Under the pieces are notes generated by a model. It saw nothing but the letters and a program-made list of their open reading frames with translations, was not told where the DNA came from and did no database searches. The position numbers were made by a program, and so were the translations under genes. This document shows positions 24,024 to 32,361 of a stretch of 44,703 nt of DNA, one piece after another; the stretch's first letter is position 1, and each line of letters begins with the position of its first letter. The stretch lies in contig CAZVQC010000019.1 in assembly GCA_964629225.1 (NCBI GenBank), positions 1 to 44,703 of the forward strand. The letters are read 5' to 3'. Source of the stretch: RUG14199 sp964629225. Lineage in GTDB: Bacteria; Bacillota; Clostridia; Oscillospirales; CAG-272.

Positions 24024-25118
24024 TCAAACGTTGAAACGGAAGAGGACTACGTCACCGTCATTCATAACGTACTCTTTGCCCTCGCTGCGGACAAGCCCCT
24101 TTTCCTTTGCGGCGTTCATGGATCCGCAAGAGATGAGGTCGTCATAGGATACTATCTCCGCACGAATGAATCCGCGTTCGAAATCCGAGTGTATCTTGCC
24201 GGCGGCCTGAGGCGCTTTTGTGCCCTTCGTTATGGTCCAAGCCCTGACCTCCTTGGGACCTGCGGTGAGGTAACTTATCAGTCCGAGGAGAGAATAGCTC
24301 TTTTGGATCAGTTTTGAAAGTCCACTCTGCTCAATACCCATGTCGGAGAGGAACATTGCTTTTTCCTCGGCATCAAGCTCCGCTATCTCCGCCTCGATAC
24401 CGGCGCATACGGGGATAACCTCGGCGCCCTCCTCGGCTGCAGCCTCGCATACCCGTTTGTAATACCCGTTGTCGGGTGACACCTCTGCCGCTTCGTCCTC
24501 GCAGACATTGGCGGCGTAGATGACCGGCTTCATTGTAATGAGATTGATGTCGGAGAGAAGTTCCTTTTCGCTGTCATCAAGGTCGATGGAGCGGGCGGTC
24601 TTTCCGCATTCAAGCTCGGTGTAGACTTTTTCAAGGACCGTTACCTGCTCTGCAAGGCTCTTGTCGCCCTTCATGAGCTTTTTGGTCTTGTCTATCCGCC
24701 TTTCCAGCATCTCCATGTCGGAGAAGATAAGCTCAAGATTGATGGTCTCAAGGTCGCGTATCGGGTCGATGCTTCCGTCAACGTGGACTATGTCGTCATC
24801 ATCGAAGCAACGGAGCACGTGGATGACCGCATCCACGTCACGTATGTTGGAAAGGAACTTGTTTCCGAGTCCTTCGCCCTTGGAGGCGCCCTTGACAAGT
24901 CCCGCAATATCGACGAATTCGATAGTTGCCGGTGTGTAGAGTTCGGGAGAGTACATCTCCGCAAGCTTATCAAGCCGCTTGTCCGGCACGGGAACGATCC
25001 CTATGTTGGGATCTATCGTGCAAAACGGGTAGTTTGCGCTTTGAGCACCGCCGCCGGTGAGAGCGTTGAACAGAGTGCTTTTTCCTACGTTGGGAAGTCC
25101 GATGATTCCGAGTTTCAT
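24024..25118 (-). CDS. ychF: Redox-regulated ATPase/GTPase YchF
   Basis: 364 aa, normal for YchF (Obg-like ATPase). G1 motif GLPNVGKSTLF (7-17), G3 DIAGLVKGASKGEGLGN, the altered G4 NVCED that gives YchF its ATP preference, and a C-terminal TGS domain ending FRFNV. It binds ribosomes and takes part in the oxidative stress response. ATG 25118 has AAGGAGA ten bases upstream. Promoter at 25248-25276 leaves a leader of ~125 bases. Confidence 0.96.
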   Translation of the reverse strand: MKLGIIGLPNVGKSTLFNALTGGGAQSANYPFCTIDPNIGIVPVPDKRLDKLAEMYSPELYTPATIEFVDIAGLVKGASKGEGLGNKFLSNIRDVDAVIHVLRCFDDDDIVHVDGSIDPIRDLETINLELIFSDMEMLERRIDKTKKLMKGDKSLAEQVTVLEKVYTELECGKTARSIDLDDSEKELLSDINLITMKPVIYAANVCEDEAAEVSPDNGYYKRVCEAAAEEGAEVIPVCAGIEAEIAELDAEEKAMFLSDMGIEQSGLSKLIQKSYSLLGLISYLTAGPKEVRAWTITKGTKAPQAAGKIHSDFERGFIRAEIVSYDDLISCGSMNAAKEKGLVRSEGKEYVMNDGDVVLFRFNV

Positions 25119-25247
25119 ATGTTGACTGTCTCCTTGATCCTGTCTTTTAACGAAAAGGTTCCCGATAGTGCTTCCATGGCTGAAAATTCGGCTCTGACTT
25201 TTTCGGGAAATACGGCGGTGATACGCAGCGCAACACCGTCTTTTGTT

Positions 25248-25276
25248 ATTATACTACAGTTTTTCTCCTTTGGCAA
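25248..25276 (-). promoter_or_regulatory. Sigma-A promoter of ychF
   Basis: Minus strand TTGCCA (25271-25276), 17-bp spacer, TATAAT (25248-25253). Between here and the response-regulator promoter (25277-25548) I see no gene, only AT-rich sequence and a run of eight C near 25472. Confidence 0.8.
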
Positions 25277-25548
25277 CAGTTTTTTGACTTCGTTTGAGGT
25301 GGTTTGGGACTTTTGATGTTTTTGTTGGTTAAGATGTTTTTTACGGTATCCGATTTCCGGTGCCTTTTTATGGCAAGCGGATAAGTTCGTACCCACCCGG
25401 GCGGGGTGAACGTTTCGGAGTGCTGTTTTGGCTGCCGTTTCCCGGTTATTCGTTCGATCAAACGGCTTTGCCCCCCCCTACTTAACCTAAAACTACTTAA
25501 ATTTGCCTCAAATATTGAGAAAACTACTGAAAAAACACGAAAAATCTC

Positions 25549-25577
25549 TTTACAATTCATTTTTTTTGTGTTATGCT
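25549..25577 (+). promoter_or_regulatory. Promoter of the two-component system
   Basis: TTTACA (25549-25554), 17-bp spacer, TATGCT (25572-25577), 33 bases upstream of the response regulator ATG. Confidence 0.7.
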
Positions 25578-25610
25578 GATTGTAGTAACATTCTATGATG
25601 AGGTGAAACC

Positions 25611-26300
25611 ATGAGTACAAAACTGTTGGTAGTTGATGACGACAATAATATATGTGACCTTTTGAGGATCTATTTTGAAAATGAAGGATACGAAGTCGTC
25701 GTTGCTAACGATGGCGTAGAGGCGATGAATAAGTTCAAAATGTACGAGCCCGATCTCGTGCTTCTTGACCTTATGATGCCCAAGAAGGACGGTCTTCAGG
25801 TCTGCCGTGAGATCCGTGAATGCTCCACTGCTCCCGTTATTATGGTAACGGCTAAGGGTGAGGTGTTTGACAAGGTTCTCGGACTTGAGCTGGGTGCTGA
25901 TGACTTCGTGTGCAAGCCCTTCGATATGAAGGAGCTCTCCGCACGTGTCAAAGCGGTCCTTCGCCGTTATTCCGTTCGTGAGACAAGATCCGACGATGAG
26001 GTCGTCAAGTTCGACAACATCGAGATCAGCCTCCTCAAGTACGAACTCAAACTCAACGGCAAGCCCGTTGATATTCCGCCTAAGGAATTGGAGCTTCTCT
26101 ATTTCCTCGCATCCAACTTCAATCACGTTTTCACTAGAGATCAGCTCCTTGATAAGGTTTGGGGCTTTGATTATCTCGGTGACTCCCGTACCGTTGACGT
26201 TCACGTCAAGAGACTCCGTGAGAAACTTGAAGGCGTTTCCGACAAATGGAGACTTAAGACAGTTTGGGGCGTTGGCTACAAGTTCGAATACAATGTCTGA
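25611..26300 (+). CDS. OmpR/PhoB-family response regulator
   Basis: 229 aa. Receiver domain 1-~120 with the acidic pocket D9-D10, phosphorylation site Asp53 in LVLLDLMMPKKDG, Thr80 and Lys102 (CKPFDMKEL). C-terminal winged-helix DNA-binding domain ~130-229, with the recognition helix region DSRTVDVHVKRLREKLE and the wing TVWGVGYKFEY. ATG 25611 follows ATGAGGTGAAACC. The histidine kinase gene lies 110 bases downstream, with a terminator-like hairpin between. Codon choice (CGT, CTC) looks like that of a well-expressed gene. Confidence 0.96.
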   Translation: MSTKLLVVDDDNNICDLLRIYFENEGYEVVVANDGVEAMNKFKMYEPDLVLLDLMMPKKDGLQVCREIRECSTAPVIMVTAKGEVFDKVLGLELGADDFVCKPFDMKELSARVKAVLRRYSVRETRSDDEVVKFDNIEISLLKYELKLNGKPVDIPPKELELLYFLASNFNHVFTRDQLLDKVWGFDYLGDSRTVDVHVKRLREKLEGVSDKWRLKTVWGVGYKFEYNV

Positions 26301-26334
26301 TCTCGAAGCGAGATACTACCTATTTGATCAAAAG

Positions 26335-26373
26335 GACGAGGCATCCGTCATACGGCGTGCCTCGTCGTTTTTG
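26335..26373 (+). terminator. Intercistronic terminator-like hairpin between regulator and kinase
   Basis: GACGAGGCA (26335-26343)/TGCCTCGTC (26358-26366), nine perfect pairs with a 14-base loop, followed by GTTTTT. It should reduce read-through into the kinase, giving more regulator than kinase. Confidence 0.75.
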
Positions 26374-26410
26374 ACAGTTAGCACCGATTATCGGTATTGG
26401 GGGAACTGAT

Positions 26411-27886
26411 ATGTTCAAAAGCCTGTTTTTGAAATACGTTTTTATATTCATGATAATAATATTCGCCAGTTTCATAATACTGACGAGCATCATGACTACC
26501 CTCGTGAGCAATTACGCCACCAGAGAACGCTATATGGATCTTCAGAACGACGCTCTGTCGATGACCGTCTATCTGCGACGTGAGAGCCGGAATCTTAATA
26601 TTCCGGAGAATGGCGGATTTATCGCAAGGAATGACGATGATTTTCAGACAGTGGTGGATATTCTGTCCGTTGAGAACGAGGGAACGGTGTTCTTCGTTGC
26701 CTCCGAGGACGGGGACATCTACATTGCGGGAGTTACCGGTGACGGTGACGGAGAGGATTTCTTTTCCGCTCCATTTGAGGCGGCGGCTCTTCCCGCCGAT
26801 ATGTTATCGGAACTTGAAAACGGTAACACCGTATCCGGAGAGGGCAATATGGACGGTGTTTTCTCATCCTACAGTATCTACGTCGGCGTGCCGCTCATTA
26901 TCGACGGCAATTATTCCGGCTCGGTGTTTGCGGGCACTACAGACCTCGGCATCAGTGTCATCGTTGAATCCATGATAAAGACGCTGATAGTATCGAGCCT
27001 TTGGATCATGCTTGCCACCTCCGTTGCCATCTATTATTTCACTCAGCGAATGGTGAGGCCGATACGTGAGATGAGCATCGTGGTCAAGGAGTTCACAAAC
27101 GGCAATTTCGACCACAAGATAAAAGCCAAGGGGCGGGACGAGATGTCTGATCTTGCGATATCTCTCAATACCATGGCGGATTCCATCAAGAGCCTTGAGT
27201 ACATGAGAAGCTCCTTCGTTTCAAACGTGTCTCACGAGCTCAGGACTCCCATGACTACCATCGGAGGCTTTGTCGACTCGATCCTTGAAGGGGCGATACC
27301 TCCGGAGCACCAGCAGCATTACCTTGAGATAATATCCTCCGAGGTGAAGCGTCTGTCACGGCTCGTTACTTCATTCCTTGAGATATCTAAGATGGAACAG
27401 GGAAAGATGGAACTCAATTTTGAAGATTTCGATATCTGCGAGATCGCAAGGATCATCCTCATCTCAAATGAGCAGAGGCTTGACGAAAAGAAATTGGATG
27501 TGGAATTCATCTGCCCGGATGAGCACATCTATGTCCGCGGCGACAAGGACAGGCTGCATCAGGTGCTGTTCAATATCTGTGACAATGCTATCAAATTCTC
27601 ATACGAAGGTGGGAAATACATCATCTCGATTGCGAGAGACCGTCCGGAAAATGAGGTAACCATATCCGTCTATAACGAGGGAAACGGCATTCCGGAGGAG
27701 GATCTCCCCTTTGTGTTCGACAGATTCTACAAGTCGGACAAGAGCCGAAGCCTTGATAAGACCGGAGTGGGACTTGGACTCTTCATAGTCAAGTCCATAG
27801 TGGTCGCCCACGGAGGAACCATTACTGCCGAGAGCGAGTGCGAGAAGTGGTGCAAGTTCACGGTGAAACTGAAATGCAAGGATTGA
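26411..27886 (+). CDS. Membrane sensor histidine kinase
   Basis: 491 aa. Membrane helix 1 at ~9-32, extracellular sensor ~33-187 (PDC/dCache-like: FVASEDGDIYIAG, YVGVPLIIDGNYSGSVFAG), membrane helix 2 at ~188-210, HAMP to ~262, HisKA with phospho-acceptor His275 in SNVSHELRTPM, and the ATP-binding domain with N box FNICDNAIKFS and G boxes DRFYKSDKSR and GVGLGLFIVKSIV. Cognate of the response regulator upstream. ATG 26411 lies after GGGGGAACTGAT. The signal cannot be inferred. Confidence 0.94.
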   Translation: MFKSLFLKYVFIFMIIIFASFIILTSIMTTLVSNYATRERYMDLQNDALSMTVYLRRESRNLNIPENGGFIARNDDDFQTVVDILSVENEGTVFFVASEDGDIYIAGVTGDGDGEDFFSAPFEAAALPADMLSELENGNTVSGEGNMDGVFSSYSIYVGVPLIIDGNYSGSVFAGTTDLGISVIVESMIKTLIVSSLWIMLATSVAIYYFTQRMVRPIREMSIVVKEFTNGNFDHKIKAKGRDEMSDLAISLNTMADSIKSLEYMRSSFVSNVSHELRTPMTTIGGFVDSILEGAIPPEHQQHYLEIISSEVKRLSRLVTSFLEISKMEQGKMELNFEDFDICEIARIILISNEQRLDEKKLDVEFICPDEHIYVRGDKDRLHQVLFNICDNAIKFSYEGGKYIISIARDRPENEVTISVYNEGNGIPEEDLPFVFDRFYKSDKSRSLDKTGVGLGLFIVKSIVVAHGGTITAESECEKWCKFTVKLKCKD

Positions 27887-27893
27887 CTCAAAA

Positions 27894-29009
27894 ATGATAT
27901 TTACTGCTACCTGCCTTTTCGGCCTTGAGGCTCTGCTTGGTGCCGAGATCGATGCTTTGGGATACAAAAGGCTTTCTACCATTGACGGTAGAGTCACGTT
28001 TGAGGGTGATGCCTCGGCATGTCCCAGATGCAATATCAATCTGAGGTACGCCGAGCGGCTGTACCTTGTCCTCGGAAGTTTTGAAGTGACGACCTTTTCC
28101 GATCTTTTCGATAGGACCTATGAGATCCCATTTGAGGAGGTCATCGGAAGGGAAGACTCCTTCCCTGTGAAGGGGCATTCCATAAAAAGCACGCTGTTTT
28201 CCGTCCCGGACATCCAGCGTATCATAAAAAAAGCCGCCGCAAAGAGACTCGGTGTCGTCTACGGTATCGAGACTCTTCCCGAGACGGGAATAAAATATCA
28301 GATAGAATTCTTCATTCTCAAGGATATTTGTACCGTCATGATCGACCTATCCGGAGTTCCGCTTCACAAGAGGGGGTACCGTCCGGAGACCGTTGCCGCA
28401 CCGCTGAGGGAGACTCTTGCGGCGGCGATAGTCAAAACCTCAAGGCCGAGGGAAAATGTGGTGGTATGTGACCCGTTTTGCGGTTCCGGTACTATCCCGG
28501 TGGAGGCGGCGATGATGATGAAAAACGTGGCTCCCGGCTTGAACAGAAGGTTTTCTTCAATGGAGTATCCGATTTTTACCGGGAATATTTGGAGAGATGC
28601 CTTCGATGAGGCGGCATCTCTTGTAAAAAGCGAAACCGACTTCAGAGTGAGGGCGTCAGACATTGATCCGGAATGTGTCGAGATAGCAAAAAGGAGTGCC
28701 GAGAGGGCGGGAGTTTCCGATGTCATCGAATTTTCCGTCATGGATGCTAGGGATCTTAAGTCTGACGGAAGGCGGGGAACCGTAGTTACCAATCCCCCTT
28801 ACGGTGAGCGCCTTATGAGTGCATCCGAGACCGAGAGGCTCTACCGTGATATCGGGCGGTCATTTAAGGGGCTCGACCGTTGGCAGTTCTATATCCTCAC
28901 GTCCCACGAGGAATTTGAAAGGTTGTTCGGAAGACGTGCGGATGCAAAGAGAAAACTCTATAACGGCATGATACCTTGCTGTCTCTACCAGTTTTACAAA
29001 ACCAAATAA
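27894..29009 (+). CDS. THUMP-domain class I RNA methyltransferase (RlmL/YpsC-like)
   Basis: 371 aa. N-terminal ferredoxin-like and THUMP region (1-~155) for RNA binding, then a Rossmann methyltransferase with the SAM motif VCDPFCGSGTIPVEAA and catalytic motif TNPPYGERL (the NPPY motif of N2-guanine methylases). Length and order match the B. subtilis YpsC/E. coli RlmL-N group that modifies 23S rRNA G2445. It starts eight bases after the kinase stop, so it is probably co-transcribed, though functionally unrelated. Confidence 0.88.
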   Translation: MIFTATCLFGLEALLGAEIDALGYKRLSTIDGRVTFEGDASACPRCNINLRYAERLYLVLGSFEVTTFSDLFDRTYEIPFEEVIGREDSFPVKGHSIKSTLFSVPDIQRIIKKAAAKRLGVVYGIETLPETGIKYQIEFFILKDICTVMIDLSGVPLHKRGYRPETVAAPLRETLAAAIVKTSRPRENVVVCDPFCGSGTIPVEAAMMMKNVAPGLNRRFSSMEYPIFTGNIWRDAFDEAASLVKSETDFRVRASDIDPECVEIAKRSAERAGVSDVIEFSVMDARDLKSDGRRGTVVTNPPYGERLMSASETERLYRDIGRSFKGLDRWQFYILTSHEEFERLFGRRADAKRKLYNGMIPCCLYQFYKTK

Positions 29010-29023
29010 CAAATAATAATTTC

Positions 29024-29063
29024 ACCGCTTCGGGTAATACTAAGAAAAATTACTCGGAGCGGT
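29024..29063 (+). promoter_or_regulatory. Hairpin that holds the gerA-type RBS
   Basis: ACCGCT (29024-29029) with AGCGGT (29058-29063) and GTAAT (29034-29038) with ATTAC (29049-29053). The Shine-Dalgarno GGAG (29056-29059) lies inside the 3' arm, so the fold would hide it. It could alternatively be a weak end for the upstream transcript. Confidence 0.45.
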
Positions 29064-29070
29064 ATCTGTT

Positions 29071-30483
29071 ATGGAATTACTCAGTTACGATCACAATACT
29101 AACGTAAGTAGGCTTGACAGCATTTTGAAACCCGACCGGAGCTTTGACATAATAAAGCGTGAAATGTCTCTCGGCGGTGCGGAGCAGGTGTTCTATTACA
29201 TTGACGGCTTCATCAAGGCGGAACAGATGCAGAAGATGATGACTCATTTTTTGAGTGTCAAGGATTTCGGTTCCGGTGCTCCCGGAGATGCGCTCCGCTT
29301 TTCGAAGACCTGCGTTCCCGCAGTTGAGGTGGACGTGTCAAAGGATATCGACACCCTTTCTTTTTTTGTCCTTTCCGGCTGTGCCGTCATGCTTTGCAGT
29401 GGTTTCGGTGGGGAAGCGCTCATCATCGATATGCGGACTTATCCCGCCAGGGAGAGCAACGAGCCTGAAAACGACAAGGTCATGCGCGGGAGTCGAGACG
29501 GATTTGTGGAGACGATGCTTTTCAACACCGCAATGCTCAGGCGGAGAATAAGGAGCACGGATCTTGTTGTGGAGTATCTGACGGTGGGAGAAAGCTCAAA
29601 AACGGACATGGCGCTTTGCTATTTTGACGGAAGGGCTGACGGGGAACTCCTTGAAAAGCTGAGGAGAAAACTCAAGTCCGTTAAGACCGATGCCATAACT
29701 TTGGGGCATGAAAGCGTTGCCGAGGTGCTTTTCCCGAAGGGGTGGCTCGATCCTTTTCCCAAGATACGTATCACCGAGCGACCGGATACTGCGGCGGCAT
29801 CTGTCCTTGAGGGAAGCATCGTACTGATATGCGACAATAGCCCGGAGGCTATGATATTTCCCACCTCTCTTTTTGATTTTCTCCAAGAGGCGGACGACTA
29901 CTATTTCCCCCCTCTTACCGGAACTTATCTGCGTGTTATCCGCCATATCGTTTTTTGGCTGTCGGTCGTAGCGACTCCTCTTTGGTACCTCGCCTTCAAG
30001 TACCCCGCGTATCTTCCCGCGTCTTTGGCTTTTCTCATCCCGAAGGAACCGGGGGAACTTCCGATACTCTGCCAACTTCTGGTGACGGAGTTTGCGTTGG
30101 ATGGGTTGAAACTTGCATCCCTCAACACTCCGGATGCTCTTTCAAGCTCTCTCTCGGTGGTGGGAGGACTCTTGCTCGGTGACTTTGCCGTGAAGGTGGG
30201 GTGGGTCTGCCCGGATGTGATACTCTATATGTCGTTTGTGGCGATAACAAACTTCACTCAGTCAAGCTATGAGCTCGGTTATGCGTTCAAGTATCTCAGG
30301 ATACTGACACTGATATTGACGGGGATCTTCGGCATCGTCGGATTTTGCGCAGGGATACTCATCGGTATCATTCTTGCCGCCGTCAATCCCACACTCGGTG
30401 GGCAAGGGTATCTCTATCCATTGATACCCTTCAACGGACAGGCTTTAACGAGACTTTTCTTCAGGCCGAAGAAGTTCAACTGA
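29071..30483 (+). CDS. GerA-family spore germination protein (SpoVAF/GerKA-like)
   Basis: 470 aa. N-terminal cytoplasmic domain ~1-285 with family landmarks (MRTYPARESNEPENDKVMRG, GFVETMLFNTAMLRRRI), then about five to six membrane helices from ~290 (HIVFWLSVVATPLWYL, LLVTEFALDGLKLASL, GGLLLGDFAVKVG). GerA A-subunits reside in the inner spore membrane and take part in nutrient sensing; SpoVAF is the related accessory protein. The GerA B and C partners and the spoVA genes are not next to it. This is the clearest evidence that the organism makes spores. ATG 29071 has its RBS within a hairpin. Confidence 0.9.
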   Translation: MELLSYDHNTNVSRLDSILKPDRSFDIIKREMSLGGAEQVFYYIDGFIKAEQMQKMMTHFLSVKDFGSGAPGDALRFSKTCVPAVEVDVSKDIDTLSFFVLSGCAVMLCSGFGGEALIIDMRTYPARESNEPENDKVMRGSRDGFVETMLFNTAMLRRRIRSTDLVVEYLTVGESSKTDMALCYFDGRADGELLEKLRRKLKSVKTDAITLGHESVAEVLFPKGWLDPFPKIRITERPDTAAASVLEGSIVLICDNSPEAMIFPTSLFDFLQEADDYYFPPLTGTYLRVIRHIVFWLSVVATPLWYLAFKYPAYLPASLAFLIPKEPGELPILCQLLVTEFALDGLKLASLNTPDALSSSLSVVGGLLLGDFAVKVGWVCPDVILYMSFVAITNFTQSSYELGYAFKYLRILTLILTGIFGIVGFCAGILIGIILAAVNPTLGGQGYLYPLIPFNGQALTRLFFRPKKFN

Positions 30484-30554
30484 TATTCTCACTGAATAAT
30501 CCGTCGGTCTATGTGACATACTACTGATAATCTACTGAGTGAAAGGATACCGTA

Positions 30555-31826
30555 ATGGCAGGAAGCACCGTAATAAGAAGCGTCAGCGCAAGAGAGATCA
30601 TCGATTCAAGAGGAATGCCCACCGTGGAGGCGACGGTAGTGCTTTGTGACGGATCGGCGGGAACGGCGGCAGTGCCTTCGGGGGCATCCACAGGGCAGTA
30701 TGAGGCTCATGAACTGAGGGACGGCAACAGCGAGAGATTCTTCGGGAAGGGAGTTCTGTCGGCAGTCGGAAACGTGAACGGTGAAATTGCGGAAGAACTT
30801 GTGGGGATGAAGTATTCGCAGACCTTCATCGACCGAGCCATGCTGATGCTTGACGGAACGGACGGCAAGTCCCGTCTCGGAGCCAATGCCGTGTTGGCAG
30901 TCTCTCTTGCGGCGGCTAAGGCGGCGGCAAGGCACTACGGGATGCCCCTTTTTAGATTTCTCGGCGGCATTGGCGCCAATACCCTTCCTGTGCCCATGAT
31001 GAATATTCTGAACGGAGGCGCCCACGCCTCAAACAGCATCGACGTTCAGGAATTCATGATAATGCCCGTTGGTTTTTCTTCATTCCGCGAGGCACTTAGG
31101 GCGGGATGTGAGATCTACCGTGCCCTTGGGGAGATATTAAAGCATGAGGGCAAAAGTACTTCGGTCGGTGATGAGGGCGGTTATGCGCCGGAGATGTCCG
31201 ATGACAGGGAGGCACTGGATCACATCTGCAGAGCGATCGAGAAAGCAGGATACGATACCGACAGAGTCAAGATAGCGCTGGATGCGGCGGCAGGAGAGTG
31301 GCAGTGCGGTGTCGGGGAGTACAGACTTCCCAAATCCGGAGAGATGCTTTCCTCGTCCGAGCTGATAGGCTATTGGAAAAAGCTTGTCGCATCCTATCCG
31401 ATAGTATCTCTTGAGGATCCGCTCGGAGACGATGACCATTTCGGATGGGAAAATATCACAAGGGAGTTCGGTACCGAAGTCGCATTGGTGGGTGACGATC
31501 TGTTCGTTACCAACATCTCAAGGTTGAGAGACGGTATTTCAAGGGGAGAGGGCAACGCGATACTGATAAAACCGAATCAGATAGGTACTCTCAGCGAGAC
31601 CTTAGCGACAATATCCCTCGCAAAAAAAAGCGGATACCGTTCTATCCTTTCCCACCGTTCCGGAGAGACCGAGGATACCACCGTTGCCGATATTTCAGTG
31701 GCTGTGGGGTGTGGCTATATCAAGACCGGAGCGCCTTGCAGAAGTGAACGGGTGGCAAAGTACAACAGGCTTCTTAAGATCGAGAGCTTTCTCGGAGACA
31801 GCGCCGTCTACGGAAGACGGCAGTAA
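30555..31826 (+). CDS. eno: Enolase
   Basis: 423 aa, full length. Converts 2-phosphoglycerate to phosphoenolpyruvate in glycolysis. Catalytic and Mg2+-binding segments are present: GASTGQYEAHELRD near the N-terminus, GDEGGYAPEM, SLEDPLGDDD, GDDLFVTN, ILIKPNQIGTLSET (base Lys) and SHRSGETEDTTVADI. ATG 30555 follows AAAGGATACCGTA. A terminator lies 100 bases downstream. Confidence 0.98.
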   Translation: MAGSTVIRSVSAREIIDSRGMPTVEATVVLCDGSAGTAAVPSGASTGQYEAHELRDGNSERFFGKGVLSAVGNVNGEIAEELVGMKYSQTFIDRAMLMLDGTDGKSRLGANAVLAVSLAAAKAAARHYGMPLFRFLGGIGANTLPVPMMNILNGGAHASNSIDVQEFMIMPVGFSSFREALRAGCEIYRALGEILKHEGKSTSVGDEGGYAPEMSDDREALDHICRAIEKAGYDTDRVKIALDAAAGEWQCGVGEYRLPKSGEMLSSSELIGYWKKLVASYPIVSLEDPLGDDDHFGWENITREFGTEVALVGDDLFVTNISRLRDGISRGEGNAILIKPNQIGTLSETLATISLAKKSGYRSILSHRSGETEDTTVADISVAVGCGYIKTGAPCRSERVAKYNRLLKIESFLGDSAVYGRRQ

Positions 31827-31931
31827 TGTAAGAAAAGCAAAAGATACCCGTCGGACTGAGTTAATGCCGATGATGCCCGATTTGTTCAATCATTGAAATT
31901 TGCGTTGAAAAGAAAAGTGCAAATGACAACC

Positions 31932-31965
31932 CATCGGGGGCAGTAACTGTCCCCGATGTTTTTAT
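31932..31965 (+). terminator. Terminator of eno
   Basis: CATCGGGG (31932-31939)/CCCCGATG (31951-31958) with inner CAG/CTG, followed by TTTTTATT. The 31827-31931 gap before it shows nothing else. Confidence 0.85.
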
Positions 31966-31985
31966 TAAAAGTAGTCCGAAAGCTC

Positions 31986-32014
31986 TTGCATTCGGGCTTA
32001 TGATGTGGTATACT
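31986..32014 (+). promoter_or_regulatory. Sigma-A promoter of the SRP RNA gene
   Basis: TTGCAT (31986-31991), 17-bp spacer, TATACT (32009-32014), about 7-8 bases before the RNA's predicted 5' end. Confidence 0.8.
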
Positions 32015-32021
32015 GAGTACA

Positions 32022-32327
32022 TAATGACAAACTGTGCTGTCAGGTCATACCAGCCGGGGAAGTAGCGGTTCCTTGTTTCCTGAAATCCGCTGTAGCAGGG
32101 GTGGATTCCTGCATTGAGGTTTGTCGCGGTACGGTCAGCACCGAATTGGGTCTGTGTTGATGAGCGGGTCTTGCGCAATCGGCGGTTGCGAACCAGGTCA
32201 GGCGGGGAACCGAGCAGCCTTAAGTAATTCAGTCGATGTGCCGCAGGTCAGCCTGCTTTGAGCAGTCCATACGGAGACGTGTGCCGAGGCGGATCGAGAT
32301 GCGGGTGTATGATCTGACAGTGCAGTT
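32022..32327 (+). ncRNA. ffs: Signal recognition particle RNA, large Firmicutes type
   Basis: About 300 nt. The Ffh-binding domain is readable at ~32190-32222: CCAGGTCAGGCGGGGAACCG then AGCAGCCTTAAG, matching the universal GGTCAGG...AGCAGCC core. The Alu-like 5' domain (GAAGTAGCGGTTCCTTGTTT then CTGAAATCCGCTGTAGCAG) aligns closely with B. subtilis scRNA, and GGGTCTTGCGCAA matches its central part. The ends pair: GTGCTGTCAGGTCATACC with GGTGTATGATCTGACAGTGC. A TTTTTT tract follows at 32326-32331. Large SRP RNA with Alu domain is typical of spore-forming Firmicutes. It directs Ffh-bound ribosomes to the membrane. Confidence 0.95.
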
Positions 32328-32361
32328 TTTTATAGTAATTATTTTAAAGGGGGTCATATCG

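Noticed and set aside
25115..25396. 93-aa ORF upstream of ychF on the minus strand
   Set aside because: A consensus-like promoter for ychF lies within it and there is no RBS at its start; its tail is just the ychF leader.
32236..32361. N-terminal extension of dnaX
   Set aside because: It lies in the SRP RNA; GTG 32362 gives the standard IALYRKYR start.
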